DNA of 64,000 bases from Chlorophyllum brunneum (Eukaryota; Basidiomycota; Agaricomycetes; Agaricales; Agaricaceae): NCBI GenBank assembly GCA_963576785.1, contig OY756145.1, positions 1,364,001 to 1,428,000 of the forward strand, read 5' to 3'. Of the stretch, positions 1-13,136 are shown piece by piece; the stretch's first letter is position 1; each line of letters opens with the position of its first letter. Under the pieces are notes generated by a model. It saw only the letters and a list, made by a program, of their open reading frames with translations, was not told the DNA's origin and searched no databases. A program made the translations under genes and the position numbers.

Positions 1-41
1 ACCTCCCTTTTTACTTTCATGACCCCATGAAATACTGTAGT

Positions 42-920
42 CTACTTGTTGTCTTGTTCTTTGTGTAAGGCATTGATAAGTTGACATTTGGTAGGACCAA
101 TCATTGGGGTTCCTGATTTGTGTCGACATCCAATCCAAAAGGGGGTATGGTCTTGGCCTCCTCTGAAGAGAGCTATGGTGCGTCCTTTGAATGTAGCAGT
201 ATCGTTTGTTTCGGCTGTGATGAGGTTATGTATTACCTCTTCCCAGTAGTTTTCTTCGAACTGTCCTCCATCTTTGAGTGTAAGATAAGATGGGGGTGGG
301 TTGAATATCATTGGTTTGGGTGGTGGGTCCATATCAGGCAGTTGTATAAGGAGGTGGTCTACTTCATCTTGCATGTCCAGTTCCATTAGATAGTCTGGGA
401 CTGATTTGTCGATTCCCTCCATTCCTTCATCTAACCAGTCCTGTTCATCATCTTTGTGGTAGGGTGGCTTGTCGGGTAAGGTAGTGGGGGTATATGAGTT
501 GAGATCCATTAGTTTCCGTGCAAGTCTATAGGTGGGATTGTCACTTGAGTCAGTAAGGTGATTGAGTCTTTCGCCTGTCATGATTAAGGCACTTTGGATG
601 CATTTCTTTGCATCAGAGTGCACTAATATGTTGAGGTCGGTGGCTGCTTTGTCTAATAACTCCTTCATGAGTTTATGTTTCCCAGTTGACATGGCGGTGG
701 GAAGGGCTCTGGTAGTAGTGATGAGTAGAATGTGGCTCAGGGCTTTGGCTTGGATTTGGAGATTATTGATGGCATGGGCAATGTATGTGAGTCCTTTGGT
801 TGTGGCAGTATAGTGTTCAATTTGATCTTTGGTGGACTGGGCATCGAGGAGATTGTTAAGTTCTTGTTCGAATTCTGTATTGTTGGCTGGGAAGGGGGTG
901 GGTTTGCGTTCAGTGTGCAT
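42..920 (-). CDS. gypsy-1 ORF3, accessory protein downstream of pol (292 aa)
   Basis: This ORF sits between the end of pol and the 3' LTR, the position of env in errantiviruses, but it has no signal peptide or membrane helix. I recognise no known family. It is uninterrupted for 292 codons although gag and pol of the same copy are broken. It aligns with ORF3 of gypsy-2 and gypsy-3 mainly in the last 90 residues, where a pattern H-x-P-x-W-I-G-x-R, then P-x-I-G, K and A-L is kept. The N-terminal two thirds are hardly alignable. The start is the first ATG after the short Cys/His ORF, the same place as in the other copies. The middle is acidic and proline-rich. Confidence 0.6.
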   Translation of the reverse strand: MHTERKPTPFPANNTEFEQELNNLLDAQSTKDQIEHYTATTKGLTYIAHAINNLQIQAKALSHILLITTTRALPTAMSTGKHKLMKELLDKAATDLNILVHSDAKKCIQSALIMTGERLNHLTDSSDNPTYRLARKLMDLNSYTPTTLPDKPPYHKDDEQDWLDEGMEGIDKSVPDYLMELDMQDEVDHLLIQLPDMDPPPKPMIFNPPPSYLTLKDGGQFEENYWEEVIHNLITAETNDTATFKGRTIALFRGGQDHTPFWIGCRHKSGTPMIGPTKCQLINALHKEQDNK

Positions 921-1026
921 GGTGTGTTGTGAAGGTAATCAGCAAAGTTTAGGGTGCAATGGATACAGCATGAGGTGCGTCGAGTGTAGTGATCTCTTGT
1001 AACACAAGGTTTGTTGTTCATAATTG

Positions 1027-4000
1027 TCACCTTTTACCCCCCTTTTTTATAGGTTTTGTCCTCGAAATTTTGTCTAAAAATTCTTGAACTGCCTCCTTAG
1101 CATTTCCTAACTCTGACTCATTTTCCCATGTGTCTTCTTCGGAGGTATACCCTTTCCAGTGTACTAGGAATTGATTTTGTCATCCTCTTTTGCAATGTCC
1201 TCGGATTTCGTCTACCTCATATTGCTCTTCATCGTTGATGATCTCGGGCATCAGTAGTAGTGGGGTGTGCTGGCTGTTGAACTCGGGTTTTTGATAGGGG
1301 GAGAGGAGTCTACTGTTAAACACATTGTGTATCGCCCATGTTTCAGGTAATTCCAATTGGTAGCTTGTTTCACCTATTTTTGTTTTTATCCTGAATGGTC
1401 CATATCGTTTGTGATCCAGCTTTTTGGTTGGTCTCGTTGTCCTGATATTACTTGCTTCAAGCCAAACTTGTTCCCCTGGGGTGTACTCATGTTCCGGCTT
1501 AATGTTGTTGCGTTTCTCCATTTGTTCCTGACTGTGTTGTAACATCTTTGTTGCTTCTTGTCGTATGTTTTGTAACTCCTGTATTCATTCCGTGATTGCA
1601 GGTGCTTTGGTGATGCTCGTTATATCTCCTTTCCAAGGGTATTGTCCATAAACTATTTCGAATGGTGAATATCTGGTGGCTGTGTGGGTTTTGTTGTTGT
1701 ATTGGAATTCTGCTGTGGCTAGCCATTTTTTCCAATTGTCTTGAGCATGGTTTATTATGTTTCTGAGGTATGTTTCAACCTCCTGGTTGATGCGCTCTGT
1801 TTGACTGTCGGTTTGTGGATGGTATGCCATGGATAAGTTTTGCTGGGTTCCTGTTGCTCGGCATAGTTCTGCCATGAATTTGGATGCGAATTGTGGGCCT
1901 CTGTTACTGATAATTCTTCAGGGTATTCCGTGTGTTCTCCATATGTCATCTTGATAGATATCTCCTAGCTCCTTGGATGTTAAGGTAGTGTTGACTGCAT
2001 GTAATCTGATCATTTTGCTAAAATGATTGACTATGACAAGTATTGCATCATATCCTTCTAACTCTAGTAGTAGTCCTATCATGTCGATTAATATCTCCTC
2101 CCAAGGTTCCGCTGGTGTCAGTAGTGGATGGAGATGTGTTGTCGGTCTTATTTGGAGTATTTTGTTTCATTGGCATGCTTCACATCCCCTGATGTATTGT
2201 TTGACGTTGTTGTGCATTTGGGGCCACCAATAACTCCATTTAAGGAGTTCAATCATTCAATGTTGTCCTGGATGTCCTACATCAGTTTCGTTGTGGTGTT
2301 GTCATAGTATTTCTTGTTGTATTTGATTGTTGGGTGGGACATATATTCTTCCTTCGAACATTGGTACTCTATCTGTTTCCCATACCTCCTTTGGTCGCTT
2401 CTCTTTTTCTTTTAGCCACTGTGTTTCCCTTCTTGTCTCCTTTCATAGTTGGTGTTTCAGATCTTCTTCTCCTGAGATTTCCCAGATTTGTTAGATTGTG
2501 GTGATTATACTGTCATTGAATAAGTAGTCAGGTAGTAAGGTGATGTTGGTATTGTCTCGAGTAGTGTCTGTTTTTGTTAGTCTTGATAAGACGTCAGCTT
2601 TTGTGTTGGTTGTTCTGGGGATATGTTTCAGCATGTAATGGTATTCTTGTAGCTCCATCTGCCACCTTGCTTGTCGTCCCATGAGTTGCTGTAGTTTTCG
2701 GAAGTATTCTAGGTTTTTGTGATCGGTCCATATTTCGAAGGGTTCATCTGCATCGAGTAAATATTGCCTCCAGGTCTTGATTGCTTCTCGAATGGCGAGT
2801 AACTCTTTATCATAGATTTGGTAGTTGTGTTCTGCAGGTGTTATTGTTCTTGAATGGAATGTGATCAGGTGCCAGTGTTTTTGCGATAATACTGCTCCTA
2901 CTCCATATCCTGATACGTCCACTTCTACTCTGTATTGACCCTTGTTCTGTGGCATTGCTAATACCGGTTCGCTTGTGATCTTTTCCTTGATCCTTTTGAA
3001 GGCTTGTTACTGTTGTTCCTTCCATACCCATTGCGTATCTTTTTTCTTCAACTCGTGTAATGGGGCTGCTATGTTGCTGAAGTCATGAATGAATCATTGG
3101 TAGAAGTTTGCGAATCCTAGGAATTTTTCGACATCTTTTAGGGATTTGGGTGTTGGCCATTCTTTCACCACTTTCACTTTCTCCTCCTCCATTTTAACGC
3201 TGCCTTGTCCAACCACAAATCCTAGTATAGGTATTTCTTTTGCATCAAATATGCATTTCGATCTTTTGAAATATAGTTGGTGTTTTGCCGCAATGTCAAG
3301 AAATCATTTTGTCCTGTCCTCAAGTTCCTGTTGTGTGGTCCCCAGTATAACAAAATCATCCATGTAGTTGACAACTGCTCCTTCATGTAGCATTTCCCGA
3401 AAGACAGTGTTCATTATCCTTTGGAACATTGCTGGCAAGTTACTCATTCCAAAAAACATGACTGTTGGTTCGAATAGTCCATTGTTCATTACAAATGCTG
3501 CTTTCCATTCATTGCCTTCCCTTATCCTAATGTTATTGTATTCCCAGATGATGTCGAGTTTGTTAAAGACTTTTGCATCTTTGAGTTTGTCGATGACTTT
3601 GCTTATGAGTGGAAGTGGCATTTTGTCCTTGATCATGTGTTCGTTTAGCTTCTTGTAGTTTTGTACCAGTCATTTGGCTCCGTCTTTCTTGGGTATAAAG
3701 AAGCATAGGGGGATTGTGATAGTTGAATTTGTCCTGAGGCAATATTTTCATTGAGGAATGTTTGCAGTTCTTGTTTCTCCATTAATGTCATTGGGTAGAC
3801 CTTGGACTGCAATACCAGTGGTGTGTCTTCTGTCAGGTTTATTTTGTGGTCCCATATCATATGTTCCGGTAGTTTGTTGAAGTTTTTCTTGTTGAATAGG
3901 TGCATATATGGCTGCAGGTATGCCGGTAGGTCCTCTGGGTTTGTTTGATCGGTTTTCTTTTCCTCTATGTGTTCTTTTACCATGCGTATTCTTTCATTGA

Positions 4001-4484
4001 ACTGTATATTGTTGTGGTGTGTGGCGCAGTCCTTCACACATCTATTGAAGCATACTATGTTATTTGTCCAGTCAATTTCTGGGTTGTGCTTGACTAGCCA
4101 GTCATGTCCAAGATATAGGTCCGCACTTTGTAGTTGTGTTACCATTGCTTCGATTTCTTCCGTGTGTTTGCCATTGCTTAATACCAGTTGTACCGTATCT
4201 ATTATTTCTCCCTTCTTGTTTTTGGTTCCGTTGGCATTGATTACTCGTATTGGGGTTTCAAGGGGTTTGGTCATGATCTGTTCTTCTTCTACTACCCTTT
4301 GTGCTATGCACATGTGTGTACATCTGGAATCCACCAGTGTGGTGATTTGCTTGGGTCCTTTTTTTTGTTTTGATCATTGAATCGAGGAGAAGTTTGCGTG
4401 TCAAGTTTCATTTTTGCAGGATCACATATCATCTATTGTGACATAAAACAGAAACTCTAGGTTTATTGGCTCGTGGGTTTGTAC
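1027..4484 (-). pseudogene. gypsy-1 pol (protease, RT, RNase H, integrase, chromodomain), broken
   Basis: Open pieces encode, in order: a protease region with a DSR-C-T-H motif near 4334 (DSG in the other copies); RT with the YMDD box around 3365; RNase H with a D-x-S-G-Y start near 2920; integrase with the second catalytic Asp (S-x-R/D-G-P-Q-F, degenerate) and a T-D-S-Q-T-E-R motif near 1800; and a chromodomain tail near 1100-1220. The frame runs unbroken through the protease-RT junction (residues L-P-A-Y-L-Q followed by P-Y-M-H), which shows the ancestral arrangement that gypsy-2 and gypsy-3 have lost. Several stops and frame changes make it non-functional. Confidence 0.88.
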
Positions 4485-5669
4485 CTACTTGGAGCCTTCG
4501 ACAAAATCCTCTTTTGTCTCTTCTTCTATCTCCTTGGTAATCTCTCTGATATGTGCTTTCTTTGGTGCTTTACAGTTCTTCGAGATGTGGCCTTGTTTGC
4601 CACAGTTATAGCACATTATTTTGGTGTATGCTATCTTTGTCTTCTTGTGGCAGTATTTGGCAATATGCCCATAGAGGTTACAGTTAAAACACCTCGGTTT
4701 GCCGTTCTGATCGGTGTCTGCCCTTTGTCTACCAATTTCCATTGGTTGTCCTCCTCCTCTATAGGTAACTCCTGTGCTTGTTCTGACATCTTCTCGTGTG
4801 ATGTCCATTGTTTCGTATCCCTGTCCTACTGCGAGGATGGTATTTCTCCATTTGCTGTATGTATCTGGGATTGAGGCTGCCAGGTAGCCTACAATAGTTC
4901 AGATAATGTCTGCTCTGGTATGTTGTTTGAGGAGGAATATGGCATGCATGTCATCTGTTCCTGCTTGGGTCTTCAATGCTTTGAACTCTATTAAGAAGTC
5001 CGTGGTGTTCCTCTTTCCCTGTTTGAACAACTTGATTTCTCCTTCTGCTATTGCTTTTCTATTCCCCAAGGAGAAGGTGGCTACCATCTCCTTTGCAAAG
5101 TCATCAAATGCTGGCATTTTCTTATCTTGAATCATTTGTAATTTGGCATTGGCATAGGGACCTGCGAGTCCCCCTTTCATTTGAGCTAATATTCCAATTA
5201 TCTTTTGCTCATTATCATTGATTTTGTTGAAGAGTGTCCATAAGGACATCACTCTCCACCAATCGTCAAACTTGGTTCTATCTCCATTGAAGTATCCTGG
5301 TTCTGGGGCTAGGTTCTTTGGGAAGTTGATTTCATCGGCCATTTCTGATTCTGTCTCTGGTTCGCTATGTTTGTTTTCGTAGGTCTTGGCAACTTCTATG
5401 TCGGATGTGGCTTCAGCGATTTCTGTATCGAATGGAGTCTCGGCAACTTCTATGTCGAATGTGGTCTTGGCAACTTCTGTGTTGAATAGGGTCTCGAAAA
5501 GAGCTGTGTCTTCTTCTATACTATGGTCGGATTTCTGCCGTTTAAGGCCTTCAGGGATTTTTGGTTCTGTTTATCGTTTGGATCCGGTGGTTACTGGTGA
5601 TCCCTGGATATCTGTTAGTCTTGGAGCTCTTGGTCTTCTTGGTGTTCTTGATGAGCTACTGCTGCTCAT
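4485..5669 (-). pseudogene. gypsy-1 gag with two CCHC knuckles, broken
   Basis: The region aligns with the intact 414-aa gag of gypsy-2 and gypsy-3. The start (MSSSSS) is at 5669. The central capsid-like part (5342-4899) and the nucleocapsid part (4808-4485) with two C-x2-C-x4-H-x4-C knuckles are each open, but they are separated by a stop and the N-terminal part is out of frame. Structural protein of the virus-like particle in the family; this copy is inactive. Confidence 0.85.
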
Positions 5670-5762
5670 ATACTGTCGTCCTGGTCGGAGACTATTATTC
5701 CAAGCCTAGCTATGAATAGTGGCACCTCTCTTGCAAGGTGAGTCAAATGACACTTTACCAAA

Positions 5763-6055
5763 TGTTACGACCTTAGTCTAAGACTCAGGTTGCAAGTCTT
5801 TGGATAAAGACAAGGAAATAGAGAGAAGAGTAAGGGATGATACGATTGGTAAAGTGTAAGGAATACATCAAGTATTACTACACTTTATATACTAGTGGTA
5901 TGAACTAAGAATAATGGAGCAGAGTAAAGGAGTCACAGGGGATGAGTAGAATGAGTCAGTAAGAGTACAGCCATAAGAGATGAAACAGATATGTAGGAAT
6001 GATAAATGTGATGGGCGCATGATAGGAATGTACTGTCTATCTATAGTTCATAACA
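5763..6055 (-). repeat. gypsy-1 5' LTR (293 bp)
   Basis: It begins and ends with the TGTTA...TAACA inverted ends seen in all copies here. It contains the TATA box and, at 5846-5857, the complement of the primer-binding site at 5750-5761. About 85-90 percent similar by eye to the LTRs of gypsy-2 and gypsy-3. Confidence 0.92.
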
Positions 6056-6240
6056 GTTGTAGAAGATGTAGAGGGAATGGTAGGCTTGTCAGAACATCTA
6101 GAGCATCACTTTTGTTGATTTCTGGTGTCCAGTTGGGCCTTGCTTTGAGCCTGAATGTAATAATGGCAGTTGAGCATATCATAGCCAATCTTGGTACAGA
6201 AATCACAAATAGCAGTCATTGGGCATTGCTGAGAGTATAG
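6056..6240 (-). other. Relic with a CCHC-like knuckle (older retroelement)
   Basis: One minus-strand frame reads C-D-F-C-T-K-I-G-Y-D-M-L-N-C, close to a gag zinc knuckle with the His replaced. This fits a decayed copia gag or the end of a LINE ORF1. It continues beyond LINE-1 at 11982, because the LINE-1 target duplication joins the two sides. Too short for a firm assignment. Confidence 0.35.
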
Positions 6241-6699
6241 TTTTTTTTTTTTTTTTAAATCAACAATTTATATAGTGGTGCTTGATTGCAGTCTGCATGT
6301 ACATACATACATAGATAGAATGTACAAAATGTTCAGAGCAAGGAAAGTAAACTAAAAGTACACTAACCCCATGAGACTCAACGCCATCTAGCACATACAC
6401 TAGAGAGATATTTGGTACCTAAGTTGAACAGTGGGAAAAGAGAAAGAAGGAATTTGGGAGAGAGAGAGAGTGAGAGAGAGAAATTGATAAAAAGGAAACT
6501 ATCTACTCGCAAACACAAGGAGGAACAACAAACGGTACTAGCATGTGGAGGGGCATTTACCCAGACACCATGGGAAAGATGGATTTTGAATGAAAACTAC
6601 ATTATAATAGTAGACAAGTGAGGGAAGGAAAAAATAGAGAAATGAAATTGAAGTCCATAACCAGGGAAGCACAAGAAAAATTTTAAAAGAAGAAAGGAC

Positions 6700-9600
6700 T
6701 CACATGGGTGTGGACCCAAACCTCTGATGGGCTTGACAACGATGTAAGGGGGTATTGAACCAGTGCGGATACGAGGGCAATCAGGTTCTGGAGGAAAACT
6801 GAAAGCAGCAGGGTTGTGACGTAGGAAGTTGACAAACTTCTTGATACTGTCAATGCCATAGTGGTGATCGAAATGCTGATACTGATAGAGGATGTGCGAC
6901 CTGGTCTAAACTAGTTGATTGTCACAGTGGTGACAAGATAAATCCTCATTAGGGAAGAACCTGAGACAGTACTCTCCAATCAGGGTGTGACATAGGATAG
7001 CATGACAAGCTCTTGCAAAGAGCTGTGGTTGGTATCCGCATTCTTGTATCCAAGGGCTGGATTTGATGTGTGATAGTAAAGCAGAAGCCCTATTTGCTCG
7101 CACCGGAAGGTGGAGGAAGGAGCTACCACTGTATTTCTTGAACCCAAACATGGCCTGCCATGTTTGAATGGTGTGTTTGGCAGACTTTTTTCATAAATAG
7201 GCAATGGAGTTAGGAACATGGTGATTTTAACCTTGGTTGGACCAGGTGATTGTTTGGATCCAGTCATGTGTGGCCTGCTGGATCCTGTATTTATACTTGG
7301 ACAGAGTGTGATAGAATGAAAGTTGGTGTTAGTTGGACTTGTTGAACCAAGCCAGAAGTACTTTCGAAGTAAGGATGGACTGTCATTGGCAGGAGTGCAG
7401 TGAGCAGTTGAGTAATAGTCTAGAGGCTGTGAGGGAGTTGGTGAACACATGGATGTGCTCAACACATTCATAGTCAATGGTAGCAAGTACCTTGGTAATT
7501 CCCAGGTATTGCACCACTAGTTTGGTGTCAGTAGATGTTGTTTCTCCGAGTCTCTTCATGATAGAGTTTCCTCCATCTAAATATTGTATAGTAGCCGCCA
7601 CTGTGAATTGGCTGGCGAAAGGGTTGGGGTTAGGGTGGACTAAGCCGTCCATGCCTATGATAATGGATTTGAAGTCCGTTGTCACATTCATTATTACATC
7701 ATCCCAAAGTGTCTTCGAGAGGTGGGGGTTGTCCCAGCTGAATCCTATAAATGATACATTAGTATGGAAGCAGTCAAGTAGCCTATGTCCGGACCAGAGA
7801 GATTTGGAAACAGAGTTAAAAGATTCTACATAACAAGTCTCAGGGGTGGGACGTGAAACATCCATCATAGCTCCAAGTGTCTTCTTCTTCTGAATCTCCG
7901 TGAAATTCTTGATATGAAGTTGGTGTGGGGAAGAATGATATTCTTTCATCAATCTTGCCAATGCATGTTCATCATCCAATGTATGAAGCCTCAATGTTTG
8001 TTGTTTGGCCAACTTTCGGAGATGGAGTTTTATGGGCATGAGCCCTGTGAGGGACTCAACTCCGCCAGTGGGGGATGTCCGGAAAGCCCTGGTTATCCAG
8101 AGGGCTGCCTGTTGTTGCATTTTGTTGAGGATTTTGCAGGTCCCCTTTGTACGTGACCTATCGTGAAACTATAGTCGGTATCCATATGTCACCACCAGTA
8201 CAACACATGAATAGTACAACAGTCTTTTATTGCTGGGGGACAGACTGCGTACAGAATTTCCCAGCATCTTCATTGCCTTAATCGATGATATGGCTTTGGC
8301 AGAATAATAATGGACATGTTCCTTGAATAATAACATCTTGTCAAAATAGAAGCCAAGGTATTGCCAATGGGCTTTTGGTTTGAGAGGAGTATAGCTAGTG
8401 AATGAAGAGGATCCCAGATCAATGGAAGGATTGGAGTCCTGTCTCGCGCATGTAAAGTGGAAGACCTCGGACTTGTTGTGTTCAATCACCAGGCCAAATT
8501 TGTTCATGAGGTACTCTATTTCACAGTACATATGTTGTAGGATTTTGACATTCTTTTCGAGGGAGGGGTATTGAGCAATGAGGGTACTGTCATCCATGAA
8601 AGACAGGATGTCAAAGTCCCACTTGTTGTGATGCTCCTCCATACAGATGTCGAAGATTCAGAGGAGGGAGGCAAGGTAGAGGGCAGATAGAATAGGGCTA
8701 AGGGCCAAACCTTGGCCCACTCCAACTGCCGCATCGAATTCAGGGGAACTTTTGCTATTGTGGTGTGGCGTTCTTTGAGATAATTGTTGAAGAACTCTGC
8801 AATAAGGGGGGGAAAACCCTGTCATGTGAGAATGTTGGTAAGGAGATCGTGATTGAGGGAGGGAAAGAATTGGGCAACATCAAATGCTAGCACCGACATT
8901 TTCTTCTTCTTCATCCAAGCTCCCCAGATAATGTGGGTGAGAAAGAGGCCTGCATCTTCAGTGGACCTTTGTCAGATAGCTCCCAGTTGATGCGGGTGGA
9001 GTACCTTGAATTTCACCACCTCAAATTGGAGTCATTTGGCCAACATCTTTTCTATCAGTTTGCCAAGCATGTTGAGAAGGACAATGGGTTGAAACACCTT
9101 CAGGGAGGAGTAGTTGGGTTTGTTAGGTTTAGAGATGATTACCGACATTGATTTTTTGAAATGCAAAGGCCAGTGTCCAAGCAATAGGCATGCACAGCTA
9201 AGTCTGAGAAAGAGATCGGCACAGGTATCTATAGCGGCAATTTGTTTGAGATGGGACCAGGATATGTGGTCGGGGCCGGGGGCAGAAGAATTCAAGGTAT
9301 CCTCGAGTGATTCCATCATCTCAAGGAGAGAGAAATCAATCCAAGTCTTATTCTTCAACCTAATTGGTGGAGGAAGTTTTTCCAGGACGGCTGCATTGAC
9401 TGGTCTGTCTTGAGCCAAATTGTAGTGATGGTCAAGGGTAGTCCATAGATTGTCCATGGTGAGACAAGGTCAACCATTGTGTCGAATGGCTTTGGTAGCC
9501 AGGAGGGTGCGGCCCTTGATCCAAGGCATAAGGTCCCATGGGTGATGGTTATCGACCGAGATTTCTTGGATCTTCTTGTCAAAATAAACCCTCTTTGTGT

Positions 9601-10760
9601 TCCTCGTGGTTTTACAAAAGGCATTCCATTTTTGTTTGTTCCTTTGGTCTGCATGATGTACTGCGAGTGCCTTGGAGCAATCTTTGTTCCACCAGGTCTT
9701 GGACCTAGTGGTGATCTTGACCTTCTTCACATTGCAATTCCAGGACCTGTCAAACAAAACTCCTAATTCAGCAACAGCTCTCTCCAGCTTGTTCACATCA
9801 TTCATTGGCCAGTTTGTGTTATTTATTTCCTCTGTAATATTCGTCAGAAATTTGGTTTCCTCTTCCGATCCTTTAGGAACCATCATTCTTTCTATGATGA
9901 TGTCCATTTGTGGAATAGGAACTTTGATGAGAAGGGGGGCATGGTTAGAATTATATCGATTGCCATCTTGGATAATGTGAGTGGGGATGTGCAGTAGCAT
10001 TCCCAACAAGAATAAAAGGTCAATAACTGTGTCAGGAAGGTTGGGGTCTGATGCATAGCATGTGGGTTTGGCCTCAAATGGGATTGATCTCTCCAAATTG
10101 AGAGCTTTGGTGACCATAAGGAGATGGTCCGCACTCATAGGATATTGGTCCATTGAAGGGTCCCATCACTCAAATCGGATGTTGATATCTCCATCCATAA
10201 GGAGGAAGGGCAGGAGATTGAATAGGTGCTCCTCAAGGAAGTGGAGTGCAGTGTTGCGACTGTCATTGTATATATTAAGTAACAGTAGTTCTTCTCCTCT
10301 GGCAAAAAGAGATATACACAAGAGGTCTCGATGGTCAATGACGTCTCTTCTAATGGAGGGTTGGAGGTGTTTGAGTCTTTTGTGAGCGAAGGCAAGGACT
10401 CAGGGAATGGACCGATAGTTTTCATCAACCATCCTGTTAGAACTTTTAGGTTGAGTTCTTTGAGGAATACACTGGCATCCAACTTGAAGGACTTCATTGG
10501 TAATAATCGGATAGGAGAGGAGAGTCCAGTCTGGGTGAATAGGGCCTCCCACTAGAGGCAAACCATCATTAGATAGGAGAGGGAATGTTGCAGAGATATC
10601 TCTATGGGGGTTCTTGTATAAGGAGGAGGTCAACATCACCTCTGTATGCGAGGACTGTCTCCATCACTCCATACGATCTTCCAATGTTATGAGAGCAGAC
10701 CTTCAGTTCACTCAATATCAAGCAAGGGGGCCTGTCTTGATCATTGGGTGTATAATTCAT
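6700..10760 (-). pseudogene. LINE-1 ORF2 (endonuclease, RT, RNase H, zinc finger), broken
   Basis: ORF2 starts at 10760, where the ORF1 stop and ORF2 start overlap as ATGA. It shows an APE-type endonuclease (10,700-10,000), RT with the F-M-D-D-S catalytic box near 8595 (usually YADD), RNase H with an M-D-G motif near 7650, and a C-terminal C-H-H-C-D zinc finger near 6920. Several frameshifts and stops interrupt it, among them a TGA near 9030 that is shared with LINE-2. It would reverse-transcribe LINE RNA at a nicked target if intact. Confidence 0.88.
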
Positions 10761-11969
10761 TGAGGGGGGTTAGTCTGGCTTCGACCAGCCAGGGATGAGG
10801 AGGAGGGGGAAAGAGGCACTCTTTTGTTAGTTCTGAGTTCGAGTGCTTTGTTGGCATACCAGTTGTGGTCGAATTGATGTTTCCAGAACTGACACTTTTG
10901 GTCTGTGACAAGGTAGTCTTTACCACAGTTAGAGCACGTCACCTTGTAGTGGCATGGTTCTCCAGCAGGGGTGGCAGCAATGGGTGGGTTTACTTTGTTA
11001 TTGCCCTTGCAGCAATAGGCAAAGGTATGGTGATTGGCAGTGGAGTGGGGACCCTTGCAGTGAGTGCAAGTAAATAGTCTTGCATGGCATCAGATCAATG
11101 GGTGACCCCATCTGCAGCACTTGGCACAGAATGGGACCCCAGAGTTAGCATTAGCCCTTCTGATGTGGAAAAGGCTGTTGTATATGTTGAGGAACTTATC
11201 CTCGATTTTTGCAATATTGGAGCCTGCCTTGGAGTCCCAGATCTCAAACCACACCATGCAGGTGTTGGAGTGTTTGGAATTGTGCCACACTCTTGGTTGT
11301 GTAGCAAACTGGATGGTGTCCGAGTGAATGGAACTCTGGATACAAGAAACCACATTGGCCTCAGTGAGGACCAAGCCTCATAGGGTGACATAACTGATGT
11401 CCATGATTTTTATGAACGATTTGGATTTGGGAAGGGATGCTTCACCGGTGGTAATCCCTCTGAACTTCTCTTTGAGCCAAGCCTTGACGACATCAAGCTT
11501 AGTGGGGGTCAACACCTCCGAGGTGTGGACCATAAGGCCCAGCTTACCCTGCAAGGCAGTGATGACCCTCGTCTTGGACTTTTCTGCTATGAGGCAAGCA
11601 TTGAGGGAGTCAATGATAGACCCAAAATTGGTAATATTGGGTCTAGAGAGGAGAGGGATGATGATTTGTTTGTGGGAGGGACCATTGAGCATGGAGTGCA
11701 CTACACCAGCTTTCTTGGTAGGTTTCTTGTTCGCAAGGGGGAGGGTGGAGAAAGTGGCATTGTACATTGCTACTACTTTCTCATGTGATAGTTCTGGAAA
11801 TTTGCTCACAAACTCCAGAAGTTTGAGAGGATCACGCCTAGTAGGAGCAGGAGTAGGGGTGGAGGTCTTACCACCTTTGGCCGTGGCTGCAGTATAGGAG
11901 GTTTTGGTGCCTTCCTTGGAGTTTTTGGTATCCTTCAGGGTGGGTACCGGAGCTTTGGGGGCCTTGTCA
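10757..11969 (-). pseudogene. LINE-1 ORF1, 5'-truncated and broken
   Basis: It aligns with ORF1 of LINE-2: a block starting near 11809 (K-F-P-E-L-S-H-E-K-V-V), the W-F-E-I-W-D-S-K-A-G block near 11230, and cysteine-rich knuckles at 11,120-10,930. Frameshifts separate the open pieces. The N-terminal third is missing through 5' truncation. Confidence 0.82.
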
Positions 11970-11981
11970 CTGAGAGCATAG

Positions 11982-13136
11982 TGAAGAGATATTATCTCAT
12001 TATGTTTGCGAGCATATCAGCATCTGTCTGATATTGGGGCTTTAACCCAAGGGAAATAGAGGTAAAAGGGGATGTGTCTAGGAACACACAAAGGTAAAGG
12101 AAAGGGCGGTTTTGTTGAAGCAAGATATTTATGAGCCTCTGGGAGGCAGAGAAGAGAAAATAAGAATAAAACAGATACTTTTCACTAATTTTCATAGACA
12201 AAGTATATTTGTATTTATACAAAAATCAAAACCTATGCTATAGAAACCTTGTACATAGTCCATATGTACTGTAGAAATAATTTGAATAGAAAAGTAGAGT
12301 CCAAAACAGTCTGAATTAGGGATTATGGAAATATTGTATGGATTGAATGAAAGGGTACATAAGGGATTGAAAATTTTCATACATTTAGTAACAATCATTC
12401 CTATATATTCAGGGATTTGAATGAAATCATTTTATTAAGAGGGTACTGGCCAGTGTGGCAAATGGAGAGCAATGTTGGGGTAGAGAGTGAGGCAGTTAGG
12501 CCCAAAGACCTTTGCCCTTCTGAGTCTGCAAGAATTGATGCCCATTTTGCTGGCATTCAAAATGTATTGGCCATTGAGCCCTCAGCCTATCTTCCTTCAT
12601 CAGACAAGTGGAATATCATATACAAATAGGGTTAGTGGGAGGAGGGAGATGGATAGCCATTTGAAGGCCTAGCCATCATCTAATCTCCACAGTGAAGAGG
12701 TGGTATAGGATGTAGTAGACATAGTGGTGAAAGGATAGGGAGAGAATTTGAGGTATAGAGAGGATAATGAGTTGGTTAGGATAAATTATGGATAAATCTC
12801 GAATTTCTTGCTTCAAAAGCTTGGAGTCCATAACCTGATAAAGGTAGTATGCAGTGGGACCATTTAACGGTCCTAGAAAGCAAGAAATAAGTCTATTAAG
12901 TGACCAGATATCTCTGGAAACTGTAGACTAATGTTAGAGACTAGAAAATAACTATATATGACTCTACTCACCTGTGAACTAATGTTAGAGACTAGAGAAG
13001 CCTCTGAGATATCCACAGGTGTCTAAGTTCAACCTATTACATGACACAATCAATCTATCACCTCACAATCTATAACTTAGTGTAGATCACAACTTGCATA
13101 CTCTAACAATTACAGGCACCCTCATAAAACCAAAGA
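11982..13136. other. Unassigned AT-rich, CpG-poor relic sequence
   Basis: No coding region or named element can be supported. It continues the pre-insertion sequence left of LINE-1. A direct repeat of ctaatgttagagactaga occurs at about 12929 and 12979. The composition (almost no CpG) matches the old retroelements around it. Confidence 0.4.

Larger units (their letters stand above)
1..6055 (-). mobile_element. gypsy-1: decayed Ty3/gypsy chromodomain retrotransposon
   Basis: The order on the minus strand is LTR (5763-6055), primer-binding site (5750-5761), gag (5669-4485), pol (about 4484-1027), a short Cys/His ORF (from 1021) and ORF3 (920-42). The window opens within the polypurine tract (its complement, acctcccttt, is at positions 1-10), so the 3' LTR should lie just outside the left edge. 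Gag and pol are broken by several stops and frameshifts, while ORF3 is open. Compared with gypsy-2 and gypsy-3 it lacks the shared 10-nt pol deletion, so it represents a separate lineage. The sequence right of the LTR starts gttgt, but the left flank is not visible and the target duplication cannot be tested. Confidence 0.93.
6241..11969 (-). mobile_element. LINE-1: 5'-truncated LINE with 12-bp target-site duplication
   Basis: A poly-T run at 6241 marks the 3' end of a minus-strand LINE. The flanks ctgagagtatag (6229-6240) and ctgagagcatag (11970-11981) are a 12-bp target duplication with one transition. ORF1 is cut short at its 5' end, in the low-complexity part of ORF1 of LINE-2, as expected from incomplete reverse transcription. 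ORF2 has an APE endonuclease, RT and RNase H, as in Tad-like fungal LINEs. Confidence 0.92.

Noticed and set aside
5763..6060. Target-site duplication of gypsy-1
   Set aside because: Only the right flank (gttgt) is in the window; the left flank is outside, so no claim is made.
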